Assembly (NCBI GenBank): GCA_964551305.1
Contig: CAZKBT010000002.1
Span: 1 to 64,000 of the forward strand
DNA length: 64,000 bases
Reading direction: 5' to 3'
Source of the DNA: JBAZDC01 sp041654595
Lineage (GTDB): Bacteria; Pseudomonadota; Gammaproteobacteria; Burkholderiales; Burkholderiaceae_B
A program made the position numbers and the translations under genes. Each line of letters opens with the position of its first letter. Positions within the stretch are counted from its first letter, which is position 1. This document shows, one piece after another, positions 54,119 to 63,257 of this stretch. The notes under the pieces are model-generated. The model was not told where the DNA came from. It searched no databases and saw nothing but the letters and a program-made list of their open reading frames with translations.

Positions 54119-54870
54119 CAAGCCTGACGTTGCATGACATCAGCAAGCATTTCGGCGGCGTGGCCGCGGTGCAGAACCTCAGCATGCGGACCGAGCCCGG
54201 CACCATCACGGGGCTGATCGGGCCCAACGGCGCCGGCAAGACCACCATCGTCAACCTGATCACCGGGATGCTGGGGGTGACGGGCGGGCGCATCGAGTTC
54301 GAAGGGCGCGACATCACGGCGCTCACTGCCCGGGACATCGCCCGGCTGGGCGTCGCCCGGACGTTCCAGAACATCCGCCTGCTCAAGGAGGCCTCGGTCA
54401 TCGAGAATGTCGTGGTGGGTTACCACCGCCACGAGACCAGCAACACGATCGCCAATCTGTTCGGCCTGCGTTCGGCGCGCGCCGAACGCGCCGATTTCTA
54501 CGAGCGCGCGCGCAAGCTCCTGGCCTTGTTCGAGATGAGCGACTACGAGCATCACACGGCCGCGTTCCTGTCGTACGGGCACCAGCGCCGGGTGGAAATG
54601 ATGCGCGCGCTGGCCACGGATCCGAAGCTGCTGCTCCTGGACGAGCCCGTGGCCGGCATGAACGACGTGGAAGGCGAATACCTGGGCAAGATATTCCGCC
54701 GGCTGGCGGACGACGGCATCAGCGTGCTGCTGATCGAGCACAACATGCGTTTCGTGCGCTCGCTGTGCGACCACGTCTACGTGGTGGATTCCGGACGCCT
54801 GATCGCCGAAGGTAGCGCGGACTATGTGATTAATCACCCGGACGTTGTCCAGGCATATTTGGGAACCTGA
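54115..54870 (+). CDS. ABC transporter ATP-binding protein (LivG-like)
   Basis: A 251-residue ATPase subunit. It has Walker A GPNGAGKTT (about 36-44), the Q loop ARTFQNIRL, the signature LSYGHQRRVEMMRALA (variant of LSGGQ with Y-G-H) and Walker B LLLLDEPVAGMN, followed by LLIEHNMRFVRSLCDH. The LivG-specific long insert around residues 95-125 (YHRHETSNTIANLFGLRSAR) is present. The ATG at 54115 follows AACAGGAGAGAGCC and overlaps the livM stop. Confidence 0.92.
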   Translation: MTSLTLHDISKHFGGVAAVQNLSMRTEPGTITGLIGPNGAGKTTIVNLITGMLGVTGGRIEFEGRDITALTARDIARLGVARTFQNIRLLKEASVIENVVVGYHRHETSNTIANLFGLRSARAERADFYERARKLLALFEMSDYEHHTAAFLSYGHQRRVEMMRALATDPKLLLLDEPVAGMNDVEGEYLGKIFRRLADDGISVLLIEHNMRFVRSLCDHVYVVDSGRLIAEGSADYVINHPDVVQAYLGT

Positions 54871-54871
54871 C

Positions 54872-55585
54872 ATGTTGAAGATCAATTCTTTGTCGACTTC
54901 CTACGGGGGCATCAGGGCCTTGCAGGAGGTCAGCCTGGAGATTCCCGAGCGCGGCATCGTCGCGCTGATCGGCTCCAACGGCGCGGGCAAGTCCACGCTG
55001 CTCAAGACGATCTGCGGCCTGGTGGCGCCGCAGGCCGGGATCATCGTATTCGACGGCGAGGACATTACCAGGCGGGACAGCTACAAGATCGCCCGCTCGG
55101 GCTTGCTGCTGGTGCCGGAAGGGCGCCAGATACTCGGCCCCCTGACCGTCGAGGAAAACCTCGAGCTGGGCAGGCTGGCCGCCGGCTCGCGCAGCCGCGG
55201 CGACCGCGATCTGCAGCACGTGTACGAGCTGTTTCCCGTGCTCGCGCAACGGCGCAAGCAGGAAGGCGGATCGCTGTCCGGCGGCCAGCAGCAGATGCTG
55301 GCGATCGGCCGCGCCCTGATGGGTTGTCCCAAGCTGTTGCTGCTGGACGAGCCCAGCCTGGGATTGTCTCCGCTGTTGGCCAAGCAGGTGTTCGCGGCGC
55401 TGGAGGCGCTGAACCGGGAAGGCTTGACCATATTCCTCGTGGAGCAGAACGCCCAGCGCGCGCTGGCAAGCACGAGCCATGCGTTCGTCCTGGAGCGCGG
55501 ACGCGTGGTTCACCAAGGAGCAAGCAGTGAGTTGATCAATGATCCCAAAGTCATTGCTCACTATCTCGGCCGCGAAGACGAATAG
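54872..55585 (+). CDS. ABC transporter ATP-binding protein (LivF-like)
   Basis: A 237-residue second ATPase subunit. It has the LivF start LKINSLSTSYGGIRALQEVS, Walker A GSNGAGKSTLLKTICG, LVPEGRQILGPLTVEENLEL, the signature LSGGQQQMLAIGRALM and Walker B LLLLDEPSLGLSPLLAKQVF. The ATG at 54872 lies one base after the livG stop; TTTGGGAACC gives a modest ribosome site. It pairs with LivG to energise the LivHM channel. Confidence 0.93.
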   Translation: MLKINSLSTSYGGIRALQEVSLEIPERGIVALIGSNGAGKSTLLKTICGLVAPQAGIIVFDGEDITRRDSYKIARSGLLLVPEGRQILGPLTVEENLELGRLAAGSRSRGDRDLQHVYELFPVLAQRRKQEGGSLSGGQQQMLAIGRALMGCPKLLLLDEPSLGLSPLLAKQVFAALEALNREGLTIFLVEQNAQRALASTSHAFVLERGRVVHQGASSELINDPKVIAHYLGREDE

Positions 55586-55617
55586 CGCTTCGCGTCATTT
55601 TCCATTCAGGAGACATC

Positions 55618-56751
55618 ATGAAAATAAAGCGTTTAACTATGATGCTGGCAGGCATGGCCATCATGTCGGCAGCCCCTTTCGCCCAGGCCGAAGAGGTGGT
55701 GGTCGGCGTGCAGCTGCCGATGACGGGGCCGGTCGCGTCCTGGGCCGGTCCTCCCATTCATCGAGGCGTGGAGCTGGCCGTCAAGCAGATCAACGCGCAG
55801 TCCTTGCTGGGCGAGGGCCGCACCATGAAGATCATATTGGGCGACAACGCCAGTGAAAAATCGCAGGCCATCGCCCTGGCCACCCAGTTCGCCAATCGGG
55901 ACAAAGTGGCCATGATGGTGGGGCCGGCCACGTCGCCGCTGGCCGGCGCGGCGGCCCCCGTCGCCAACGATGCGGGCCTGCCCACGATCGCGCTGGCCGT
56001 GTCCAAGCGCGTCACGGAGACGGGCAAGTGGATATTCAAGATCTACCAGGATCCCGACGTGCTGATGACGGATGCCGCCGAGTACATCGTGAACACCATG
56101 CGGCCCAAGAGCGCCACGCTGGTGTTCGCGCGCGACAACGATGCCTTCGTTTCCTACAAGAACCTGCTCAAGGCGTACTTCGAGAAGAACGGCGTGACGG
56201 ACATACGGGAAGAGTCCATCCTCAGCTCGGACAGCGATTTCAGCGCATTGGCGACCAAGATCGTTCACCGTCCGACGGACATCGTCTATCTGGGCGTATC
56301 GCCCGAATCGGCGGCCAACATCGCCATACAGACGAGGCAGAACGGCTTGCCGCCTTCCTCCGTGTTCGTCGGTAACGACGAAATGGGGGCTCCCGGCTAC
56401 GTGAAGATCGGCGGCGGGGCCGTCGAGGGAACGGTGTACCCCAGCTTCTTCTATGCGGACGAATCCAAGCCTGAAATCGACGCCTTCATAAAGAGCTATC
56501 GCGAAGCCTACGGGGAAGCGCCCGATCAATATTCCGCGATCGGCTACGGCTCCATGCTGGTAGCCGCCAGTGCTTTGAAGAAGGCGGGCCCGAATGCCGG
56601 CCCCGACCAAATCCGGGAAGCACTGGCTTCCACGGCCGATCTGCCGACCGTTCTGGGGTCGGGCAAGCTGTCGTTCGACGAGCATCGCAATCCGCATTAC
56701 GGCGTGGTGATGCTCAAGATCCACGACGGCGCGTCCGTGTTGAGCAAATGA
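55618..56751 (+). CDS. HAAT-type ABC substrate-binding protein (LivK-like)
   Basis: A 377-residue periplasmic type I binding protein. The signal peptide (about 1-24: LTMMLAGMAIMSAAPFAQA) is followed by VVVGVQLPMTGPVASWAGPP, where the first lobe begins. Later landmarks are VGPATSPLAGAAAPVANDAG and WIFKIYQDPDVLMTDAAEYI, the hinge region and ALASTADLPTVLGSGKLSFD. The binding-site residues differ from those of leucine-binding proteins as far as can be judged, consistent with a non-amino-acid ligand. It completes the importer; AGGAGACATC precedes the ATG. The flavin hydroxylase follows 31 bases later. Confidence 0.9.
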   Translation: MKIKRLTMMLAGMAIMSAAPFAQAEEVVVGVQLPMTGPVASWAGPPIHRGVELAVKQINAQSLLGEGRTMKIILGDNASEKSQAIALATQFANRDKVAMMVGPATSPLAGAAAPVANDAGLPTIALAVSKRVTETGKWIFKIYQDPDVLMTDAAEYIVNTMRPKSATLVFARDNDAFVSYKNLLKAYFEKNGVTDIREESILSSDSDFSALATKIVHRPTDIVYLGVSPESAANIAIQTRQNGLPPSSVFVGNDEMGAPGYVKIGGGAVEGTVYPSFFYADESKPEIDAFIKSYREAYGEAPDQYSAIGYGSMLVAASALKKAGPNAGPDQIREALASTADLPTVLGSGKLSFDEHRNPHYGVVMLKIHDGASVLSK

Positions 56752-56782
56752 GGCCGGCCCTCGCATGAAACTGGGAGCATCC

Positions 56783-58441
56783 ATGCACGAGCACGCGGAT
56801 AGAGAGACGGATATCTTGGTGGTGGGGGCCGGGCCGGTGGGTCTGGCGGCCGCGATAGAGCTGGGCCGGCGCGGCGTGAAAGCCCTGGTGATCGAGCAGG
56901 AGGCCCGGGGCGGCATGTCGCCCAGGGCCAAGACCACCAATGTGCGGACATTGACGCACTTCAGAAGATGGGGCATCGCGGACAAGCTGCGCGAGGCCTC
57001 GCCTTTGCCCAAGGACTATCCGTCCGACGTCATCTTCGCGACCCGTTTGAACGGGCACGCGCTGGCGCATTTCGAGAACGTCAATTATTGCGATCGACCG
57101 TTGGAGGATTTCTTTCCGGAAACCGGCCAGTGGATACCGCAATATCACGTCGAAGATGTAATGCGCAAGCACATCGAGACGCTCGATTCCGTGCAGCTCG
57201 TGTTCGGACTGCGCCTGGACGATGCCGTTCAGGACGACGACGGCGTGACCGCCTTCGTCAGCAACATGGCCACCGGCAAGGCCGAAACGATACGCTGCCG
57301 CTATCTGATCGGCGCCGACGGCGCGCGCACCACCGTGCGCAACGCCATTCTCAAGATTCCCATGCGGGGCGACCACGCCTACGATTGGAACTACACCGTC
57401 GTTTTCCGCTCGCGCGACATCCAACATAAAGTCACCGTGGGCAAGGCCATCATGTACTGGCTGGTCAATACCGATATTCCCGGCATCTGCGGCCCCATGG
57501 ACCGCGACGACCTCTGGTTCTTCATGGCGACCGCGGTGGATGCGCAGCAAGGCGTGCCGCGGGATCCGGCGGCGCAGATCCGGCGCACGACGGGGCTGGA
57601 CGTCGATATCGCGATCGAGCGCGTGGAGCCATGGGCCGTGCATCGCCTGATCGCCGAACGCTATCGCGAAGGCCGCATCTTCCTGGCGGGCGATGCATGC
57701 CATTTGCATCCGCCCATGGGCGGATATGGCATGAATATGGGCATAGGCGACGCCGTCGACCTGGGCTGGAAGCTGGCCGCCGTGCTGCAAGGCTGGGGCG
57801 CGGAGACATTGTTGGAAAGCTACGAGATCGAACGCCGCCCGGTGCATGAAAACGTCGTATTCCAGGCCGTGCGAAACTACGCCCTGCTTGGCAACCAGCT
57901 CACGCGCGACAATCTGGAGGCGGATACGCCGGGGGGCGACGAGACGCGCGTGGACGTGGGCCGGAAAATCATGGATCACAAGAGCGCGGAGTTTTATACC
58001 CTGGGCGTGGTACTGGGCGATCACTACGCGGGTTCGCCCGTGATTCAGCACGAGCAAGGGGCGGATGTGAGCGTGGAGGCCGCATCGACGGGCGTGCCGG
58101 GCGATTACCTTCCTTCCAGCGTGCCCGGCTGTCTTGCGCCGCATGCCTGGGTCGCCGCCGGTGTGTCCCTGTACGATCTGTTCGGAGACGGCATGACGCT
58201 GGTCTGCCGTACCGGCGCCGACGAGGCGACCGCGCTGGACGCGGCGCAAGACGCCCGGCGGGCGGGCATGCCGCTGACCGTGGCGGCCAGCGATGATCCC
58301 GTCGTCGATGAACGCTATCCGGCCAGGTTCACCCTGGTGCGCCCGGACCAGTTCGTCGCCTGGCGTGGAGACGATCCCGCCGGCATCGGACCCGCCTTGG
58401 CGGCGTCGCTGGGCATCGCGCCGTCGCAGGGCGCGGCCTGA
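56783..58441 (+). CDS. Class A FAD-dependent aromatic hydroxylase (MhpA/PheA-like)
   Basis: A 552-residue flavoprotein monooxygenase. The N-terminal Rossmann motif ILVVGAGPVGLAAA carries GxGxxG (Gly15, 17, 20). The DG motif is YLIGADGARTTVR and the GD motif IFLAGDACHLHPPMGGYGMN, with the substrate-pocket and FAD-ribose contacts usual for phenol-type hydroxylases. After about residue 400 a thioredoxin-like C-terminal domain follows, as in MhpA and related enzymes. It should hydroxylate an aromatic or enolised ring using NAD(P)H and O2. The ATG at 56783 (MHEHADRETD) was chosen because GGGAG lies just upstream; the ATG at 56765 has a poorer site. The convergent CitE-like gene ends 10 bases away. 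Confidence 0.9.
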   Translation: MHEHADRETDILVVGAGPVGLAAAIELGRRGVKALVIEQEARGGMSPRAKTTNVRTLTHFRRWGIADKLREASPLPKDYPSDVIFATRLNGHALAHFENVNYCDRPLEDFFPETGQWIPQYHVEDVMRKHIETLDSVQLVFGLRLDDAVQDDDGVTAFVSNMATGKAETIRCRYLIGADGARTTVRNAILKIPMRGDHAYDWNYTVVFRSRDIQHKVTVGKAIMYWLVNTDIPGICGPMDRDDLWFFMATAVDAQQGVPRDPAAQIRRTTGLDVDIAIERVEPWAVHRLIAERYREGRIFLAGDACHLHPPMGGYGMNMGIGDAVDLGWKLAAVLQGWGAETLLESYEIERRPVHENVVFQAVRNYALLGNQLTRDNLEADTPGGDETRVDVGRKIMDHKSAEFYTLGVVLGDHYAGSPVIQHEQGADVSVEAASTGVPGDYLPSSVPGCLAPHAWVAAGVSLYDLFGDGMTLVCRTGADEATALDAAQDARRAGMPLTVAASDDPVVDERYPARFTLVRPDQFVAWRGDDPAGIGPALAASLGIAPSQGAA

Positions 58442-58451
58442 GCGCCAGGGC

Positions 58452-59315
58452 TTACGCCAATCCCAGCTTGCGCGCCTGTTCCACGATCCGGTACGCCTCG
58501 TCGATGAAGGGGCCGTCGACCAGCCTTCCGTTCACGACGAAGGCGCCCACGCCGTCTTGCTTCGCCCGCTCCGCCGCGCGCACGACCTCCAGCGCGTGAT
58601 CGATGTCTTCTTGCGCCGGACGGAATATGGCGTTGGCCGCCTCGATCTGGGAGGGGTGGATGCAGCTTTTTCCCGCGTAGCCCAGGGCGTGCGCCGCCCG
58701 GGCGTCGCGCCGATAGCCTTCCGGATTGGCGATGTCCACATAGGCGCCGTCGTAGGCCGGTATGCCCGCCAGCGTGGCGGCCAGCTTTACCGCGAACCGG
58801 ACGGCTTGCGTGGCCGCGGGCTCGCCGGACACGATGCCCATGGGCGCGAACAAGTCGCCGTAGCCGATCTGCAGGCCCGTGATCCGCGGATGCGCCTGCG
58901 CGATCTCCACGGCGCGATGCAGTCCCAGGGGGGACTCGATATTGACCAGTATGCCGATCCGGCGGGTCATGCCGCGCCTGGCTTCCGCGGATTCGAGCAA
59001 TTGGGCGGCGCGGCGCAGCTCATCGGCGCTTTCGACCATGGGCAGGTTGATCATGTCGAGCGTGTCGAGCGCGACGGCATCCAGGTCGGCAAGGAAATGC
59101 GCGGAGCTTGCCGGGTTGACCCGCACGATGAGCGTTTTGCCTAAAGCGCCGCGCGTCATCCGCGACAAGTAAGCCGACAGGCTGGCGCGGGCCTCTTCCT
59201 TTCTGCTTTCCTCGACCGCGTCTTCCAGATCGAAAGAGATGGCGTCCGCCTGGCTGCGCTCCGCCTTGCTGAACAGCTCGGGACGGGATGCGGGGACGAA
59301 AAGTTTGCTGCGCAT
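58452..59315 (-). CDS. CitE/HpcH-family (citrate lyase beta/malyl-CoA lyase-like) aldolase
   Basis: A 287-residue TIM-barrel lyase. It has MRSKLFVPASRPELFSKA at the start, then ISFDLEDAVEESRK, VRVNP (Arg66), the magnesium ligands Glu127 in LVNIESPLG and Asp154 in IGYGDLFAPMG, and KSCIHPSQIEAANAIF near the end. Family members cleave malyl-CoA, citramalyl-CoA or citryl-CoA to an acyl-CoA and a 2-oxoacid; stand-alone forms are common in aromatic catabolic clusters. The ATG at 59315 has GGAAAC upstream; an in-frame ATG at 59327 adds four residues. It is transcribed against the flanking hydroxylase gene and divergent from dctP. Confidence 0.9.
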   Translation of the reverse strand: MRSKLFVPASRPELFSKAERSQADAISFDLEDAVEESRKEEARASLSAYLSRMTRGALGKTLIVRVNPASSAHFLADLDAVALDTLDMINLPMVESADELRRAAQLLESAEARRGMTRRIGILVNIESPLGLHRAVEIAQAHPRITGLQIGYGDLFAPMGIVSGEPAATQAVRFAVKLAATLAGIPAYDGAYVDIANPEGYRRDARAAHALGYAGKSCIHPSQIEAANAIFRPAQEDIDHALEVVRAAERAKQDGVGAFVVNGRLVDGPFIDEAYRIVEQARKLGLA

Positions 59316-59342
59316 TGTCGTTTCCATTTTTAATAAACGATA

Positions 59343-59374
59343 TTGTAGACAAAATAATAAAGCTCGGGTATCTT
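59343..59374 (+). promoter_or_regulatory. Candidate dctP promoter overlapping an FCD-type operator
   Basis: TAGACA (59346-59351), a 17-base spacer and TATCTT (59369-59374) form a moderate promoter. TTGTAGACAA (59343-59352) overlaps the -35; its TTGT/ACAA arms match the TTGTATACAA-like sites known for several FCD-type GntR regulators. Confidence 0.45.
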
Positions 59375-59467
59375 TGAGTCCAGCAAAAAATCCAAAGTCG
59401 CCGACCCACATCACGGGACCAGCCCTTCCGGCCGGGTCGGCACACGATCATCTCAGAGGAGACTGCA

Positions 59468-60448
59468 ATGCGAAGCTTCAAGGGTTACGTCAAATGTCTG
59501 GTCGCGGGCCTGGCCATGTCCGGCGTGATGGCGCCGGTCGCCATGGCGCAGAAAACCGTGCGTATCGCCTACGTCACGACGGAAAGTTCGCCCCAGCACA
59601 ATCAATCCAAGCGTTTCGCCGAAATGATCGAAGAGCGCTTGCCGGGGCATTTCAACTTCCGGCTGTATCCCAACGGTCAGTTGGGCAGCGAGAAAACCAG
59701 CCTGGAACAGCTCCAGCTCGGCGAGCTGGAAATGGCGAATATCGTGACGCCCATCATGGAGGCGGATCGCAGTCTGGAAATTTTCGACTTGCCTTTCCTG
59801 TTCAAAGATAGGGATCACGCCAGGCGGGCCCTGAATGCGGAGCTGCGGGGAAAGATGGTGCAGGCCATCGAGAAAAAGACGGATGTCGAAGTGCTGGGTA
59901 TCTACGAAAATGGTTTCCGGCACACCATGTCTCGACGCGAAATCGTGGTGCCGTCGGACATGAAGGGCATGAAAATACGCATCGCGGGCGGAAAGCTGCG
60001 CCAGGACGTGTTTCGCGCGATGGGAGCCAATCCGACGCCCATCGACTGGACCGAAGTCTTCACCGCGCTGCAGACCGGCGTGGTGGACGGCGCGGAGGCC
60101 GCGATCTACGGGCTGTATGAAGCCAAGCTCTATCAGATCACGCCGCATTTGTCCTTGACCAGCCATGCGTACGCGCCCAGCTTCCTGGTCGTGTCCCAGG
60201 ACTTCTGGAGCAAGCTCAGCGCCGAAGAGCAAAAGGTTTTCCACGAGGTCGGTGAAGAGCTCGTCGCCTGGTCCTTCGATTTCTCGGAGCGCACCGAAAA
60301 CGAGCAGCTGGAGGAAATGTCGAAGTACGCCAAGATCAACAAGATCGACTTCGAGAAATTCCAGGAAGTGACGGCCTCGGCCTATGAGACTTATGCCCGG
60401 CAATACGGGTCGGAGTGGCTGGACGTGATACGCGGGGCGGCGCAATGA
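59468..60448 (+). CDS. dctP: TRAP transporter periplasmic receptor (DctP-like)
   Basis: A 326-residue TRAP-T substrate-binding protein. The signal peptide (about 1-28: LVAGLAMSGVMAPVAMA) is followed by VRIAYVTTESSPQHNQSKRF. The conserved arginine that salts the ligand carboxylate lies in MKGMKIRIAGGKLRQDVFRA, and GVVDGAEAAIYGLYEAKLYQ is a family landmark. The ligand should be a carboxylate. CAGAGGAGACTGC precedes the ATG. Its stop overlaps the dctQ start by ATGA. Confidence 0.93.
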   Translation: MRSFKGYVKCLVAGLAMSGVMAPVAMAQKTVRIAYVTTESSPQHNQSKRFAEMIEERLPGHFNFRLYPNGQLGSEKTSLEQLQLGELEMANIVTPIMEADRSLEIFDLPFLFKDRDHARRALNAELRGKMVQAIEKKTDVEVLGIYENGFRHTMSRREIVVPSDMKGMKIRIAGGKLRQDVFRAMGANPTPIDWTEVFTALQTGVVDGAEAAIYGLYEAKLYQITPHLSLTSHAYAPSFLVVSQDFWSKLSAEEQKVFHEVGEELVAWSFDFSERTENEQLEEMSKYAKINKIDFEKFQEVTASAYETYARQYGSEWLDVIRGAAQ

Positions 60449-60948
60449 CGAACGCGACGGATCGCGCGCCGGCCAAAGAGCCGGTGCTGAGCCGCATCGA
60501 TGCGGTGGTGGATGCGATCCTGGCCGGGATCCTGGCCGCCACCACTCTCATCTTGATCGCCGGCGTGTTTTTTCGGTATGTCTTGAACGATTCATTGGCA
60601 TGGACCGACGAGGTCGGCGGCAACATGCTGGGCTGGATCAGTTTCCTGGGCGCCTATTCCTGCTTTCGCAAGCGCTTGCACTTGGATTTCGACATGGTGT
60701 TGCATCACCTGTCGCCTAAAACGCGGCGGTGGGTGCAATTCGCCAGCTACCTGCTCGTCTTGATCTTCGTCCTGGCCATGGCATGGATGTCGTGGGTCGT
60801 CGTCGATCGGGTCGGAGGCAGCTACATCAGCTCGGTGGACATTCCCAGGGGCGTCTTCCTGGCGGTATTGCCGGTTTCCTTCGCGTTGATGGCGCTTGCG
60901 ATCGCGCGCATTCTGCTGAACCTGCTCAAAGGGCGCGGAGACTATTGA
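60445..60948 (+). CDS. dctQ: TRAP transporter small permease (DctQ-like)
   Basis: A 167-residue protein with four membrane helices (about 17-40, 55-75, 90-110, 130-155). It has the DctQ-type AGVFFRYVLNDSLAWTDEVG in the first helix and loop, followed by LGWISFLGAYSCFRKRLHLD. It links the receptor to the large channel subunit. The ATG at 60445 overlaps the dctP stop; the dctM start is one base after its own stop. Confidence 0.92.
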   Translation: MTNATDRAPAKEPVLSRIDAVVDAILAGILAATTLILIAGVFFRYVLNDSLAWTDEVGGNMLGWISFLGAYSCFRKRLHLDFDMVLHHLSPKTRRWVQFASYLLVLIFVLAMAWMSWVVVDRVGGSYISSVDIPRGVFLAVLPVSFALMALAIARILLNLLKGRGDY

Positions 60949-60949
60949 T

Positions 60950-62206
60950 ATGACCTGGATACTCTTCGGCGGCCTGACCGTTCTGCTCATCATGGGCATG
61001 CCCATCGGCTTTGCATTGATGATTTCGTCGGTGGCCGCAATGCTGTTCATCGACATGGGCTTGAAGTCCGTTCCCTTGAACCTGTTTCACGGCTCTTCCA
61101 GTTTCGTGGTGCTGGCCGTGCCCTTGTTCATCCTGATGGGGGAACTGATGAGCGCGACGTCGATCGCGCGGCGCATCGTCGACTTCGCCAGCGCGCTGGC
61201 CGGCTGGATGCGCGGCGGCCTGGCCAACGTCAACGTGCTGGCCAATATGTTCATGGCCGAGATCAGCGGCAGCGCCGTGGCCGATGCGGCGGCGCTCGGG
61301 AAGATATTCGTGCCGCAGATGGCGAGGGTAGGCTATCCCAAGACCTTTGCGGTAACGGTGACCGCCGCCGCGGCGATCATCGGCATCATCATCCCGCCGT
61401 CGATTCCCATGGTGCTGTATGGCGCGGTCACCAATACCTCGATTCGGGACATCTTCATCGCGGGCATCGTGCCGGGCGTGATGCTGGTGGTGGCGTTCAT
61501 GATCACCAACTACGTCTTCGCGCGCAAGGAAGGCCATCCCGTCGACAAGGCTTTCGACGCGGGTTCAGTGGTGCGTACGGCCCGGGCCGCGCTCATGCCG
61601 CTGTTGTTGCCCGTAGTTGTGGTCGGCGGCTTGATAGGCGGCATGTTCACCCCGACGGAGGCGGCGGCGGTGGGCGTCTTCATGGCGTTGATCTTCGGCC
61701 TGGTGCAACGCGAGCTGAGCTGGAAGGTCGGCTACAAGCTGCTGGTCGACAGCACCTACCAGACGGCGTCGGTCATGATGATTTTGGCGGGCTCGGCGGT
61801 GCTGGGCCAGGTGCTGGCCAACGAGCAGCTGCCGCAGCGCATGGTCGAGTCCATGGGCGGATTCGCCAATACGGCGGTCGTCTTTCTGCTGCTGGTCAAT
61901 GCGATCTTGTTGGTGGCGGGCATGTTTCTGCAGGCGCCGGCCGCGATCATCGTGATCGTTCCCGTGCTGCTTCCCACGGCGCTGCAGCTGGGCATCGACC
62001 CCGTGCATTTCGGCGTCATTGTCTGCGTGAACCTGGCGATAGGCCAGCAGACGCCGCCGGTGGCCACGGTGCTGCTCACCGTTTGCAGCATCAGCGGCGT
62101 GCGCATGCACGAGACCTTCAAGTACATGAATTGGTATATCTTCGCCATGCTGATCGTGCTGGCGCTGGTCACGTACGTACCCTACCTGACGCTCTGGTTC
62201 AAATGA
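60950..62206 (+). CDS. dctM: TRAP transporter large permease (DctM-like)
   Basis: A 418-residue, twelve-helix TRAP channel of the DctM type driven by a sodium or proton gradient. Landmarks are MGMPIGFALMISSVAAMLF, LFILMGELMSATSIARRIVD, MAEISGSAVADAAALGKIFV, AAIIGIIIPPSIPMVLYGAV, GGMFTPTEAAAVGVFMALIF and NLAIGQQTPPVATVLLTVCS. It completes an intact DctPQM importer next to the Liv-type importer. Confidence 0.94.
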   Translation: MTWILFGGLTVLLIMGMPIGFALMISSVAAMLFIDMGLKSVPLNLFHGSSSFVVLAVPLFILMGELMSATSIARRIVDFASALAGWMRGGLANVNVLANMFMAEISGSAVADAAALGKIFVPQMARVGYPKTFAVTVTAAAAIIGIIIPPSIPMVLYGAVTNTSIRDIFIAGIVPGVMLVVAFMITNYVFARKEGHPVDKAFDAGSVVRTARAALMPLLLPVVVVGGLIGGMFTPTEAAAVGVFMALIFGLVQRELSWKVGYKLLVDSTYQTASVMMILAGSAVLGQVLANEQLPQRMVESMGGFANTAVVFLLLVNAILLVAGMFLQAPAAIIVIVPVLLPTALQLGIDPVHFGVIVCVNLAIGQQTPPVATVLLTVCSISGVRMHETFKYMNWYIFAMLIVLALVTYVPYLTLWFK

Positions 62207-62216
62207 GGAAGAGCCA

Positions 62217-63254
62217 ATGACGAATCCAAGATTCAAGCACAGGCCGCCCGGCTCCAACTGGGGCGATTTCGGGCCGGACGACCAACTGGGCAGGTTGAAC
62301 CTGTTGACGCCCGAGAAAGTCCTGCAAGGCATCGCCGAGGTCAAGACGGGCGAGCGCTTTTGCTTGAGCCTGCCTTTGAACCTGCCGGGCGGCAACCGTC
62401 TGAATCCCCGCCGTCATCCGCCGCGCCTGCAGCCGGTTTCCGATGGCTCCAACGAGTACTACAACTATCCGCTGTGTTGCGAGAATCCGGGCGCGACGGA
62501 CGTGATCTCGGACGACTGCGTGGTGCTGCATACGCAGTATTCGACGCAGTGGGACAGCCTGGCGCACGTCGGCGGGTTGTTCGACATCGACGGCAGCGGC
62601 ACGCCGCGGCGTGTGTACTACAACGGATATGCCGCGGGCTCGGACGTCGTCGGCGAATCCGGACCGATAGGCCAAGGCGACCGACAGACGGTCAAGGCGG
62701 GCGCCCTGGGCGTGGAAAACATGGCCGAGGCCGCCATCCAGGGGCGGGCGGTGCTGGTCAATCTGCGCAAGCACTTCGACGACGGGCGCACCGAAGTGGA
62801 CTACGCCATGCTGCGGCAGGTGTTGGATGCCGACGGGATCATCGTGGAGCCGGGCGATATGCTTTGCCTTTACACCGGCTTTGCGGACAAAGTGGTGGAA
62901 ATGCGCGGCGATCCCGATGCGGCGGTCCTGCATGCGATGTGCGCCGTTCTCGACGGCCGCGATGCGCGGCTGCGCGACTGGATCGCGTCCAGCGGCATCG
63001 CGGCGCTGATCGCCGACAACTACGCGGTGGAGCGCAAGTCCTTGACCCCGCCGCCGCCGGCCGACGGCCCCGTCATGCCCTTGCATGAGCTGTGTCTGTT
63101 CAAGCTGGGCCTGCCGTTGGGTGAACTATGGTATCTGAAGGACCTGGCCCGCGCTCTGCAAGCGCAAGGCCGATCCCGCTTTCTACTGACCGCGCCGCCC
63201 TTGCGTTTGCCGGGCGCCGTCGGCTCGCCCGTCACGCCCGTCGCGACGATTTAA
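62217..63254 (+). CDS. Cyclase-family (kynurenine-formamidase-like) metal hydrolase
   Basis: A 345-residue protein of the cyclase superfamily. Typical members carry HxGTHxDxPxH. Here the equivalent region reads HTQYSTQWDSLAHVGG, with glutamines at two His positions and Asp and the last His kept. This STQWD form occurs in a less-studied subgroup. VLVNLRKHFDDG and ADNYAVERKSLTPPPPADGP are other landmarks. It may open a lactone, lactam or cyclic diketone ring. GAGGAAGAGCC precedes the ATG. It lies 10 bases after dctM and 3 bases before the CoA-transferase, so it is in the same operon. Confidence 0.82.
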   Translation: MTNPRFKHRPPGSNWGDFGPDDQLGRLNLLTPEKVLQGIAEVKTGERFCLSLPLNLPGGNRLNPRRHPPRLQPVSDGSNEYYNYPLCCENPGATDVISDDCVVLHTQYSTQWDSLAHVGGLFDIDGSGTPRRVYYNGYAAGSDVVGESGPIGQGDRQTVKAGALGVENMAEAAIQGRAVLVNLRKHFDDGRTEVDYAMLRQVLDADGIIVEPGDMLCLYTGFADKVVEMRGDPDAAVLHAMCAVLDGRDARLRDWIASSGIAALIADNYAVERKSLTPPPPADGPVMPLHELCLFKLGLPLGELWYLKDLARALQAQGRSRFLLTAPPLRLPGAVGSPVTPVATI

Positions 63255-63257
63255 CGT

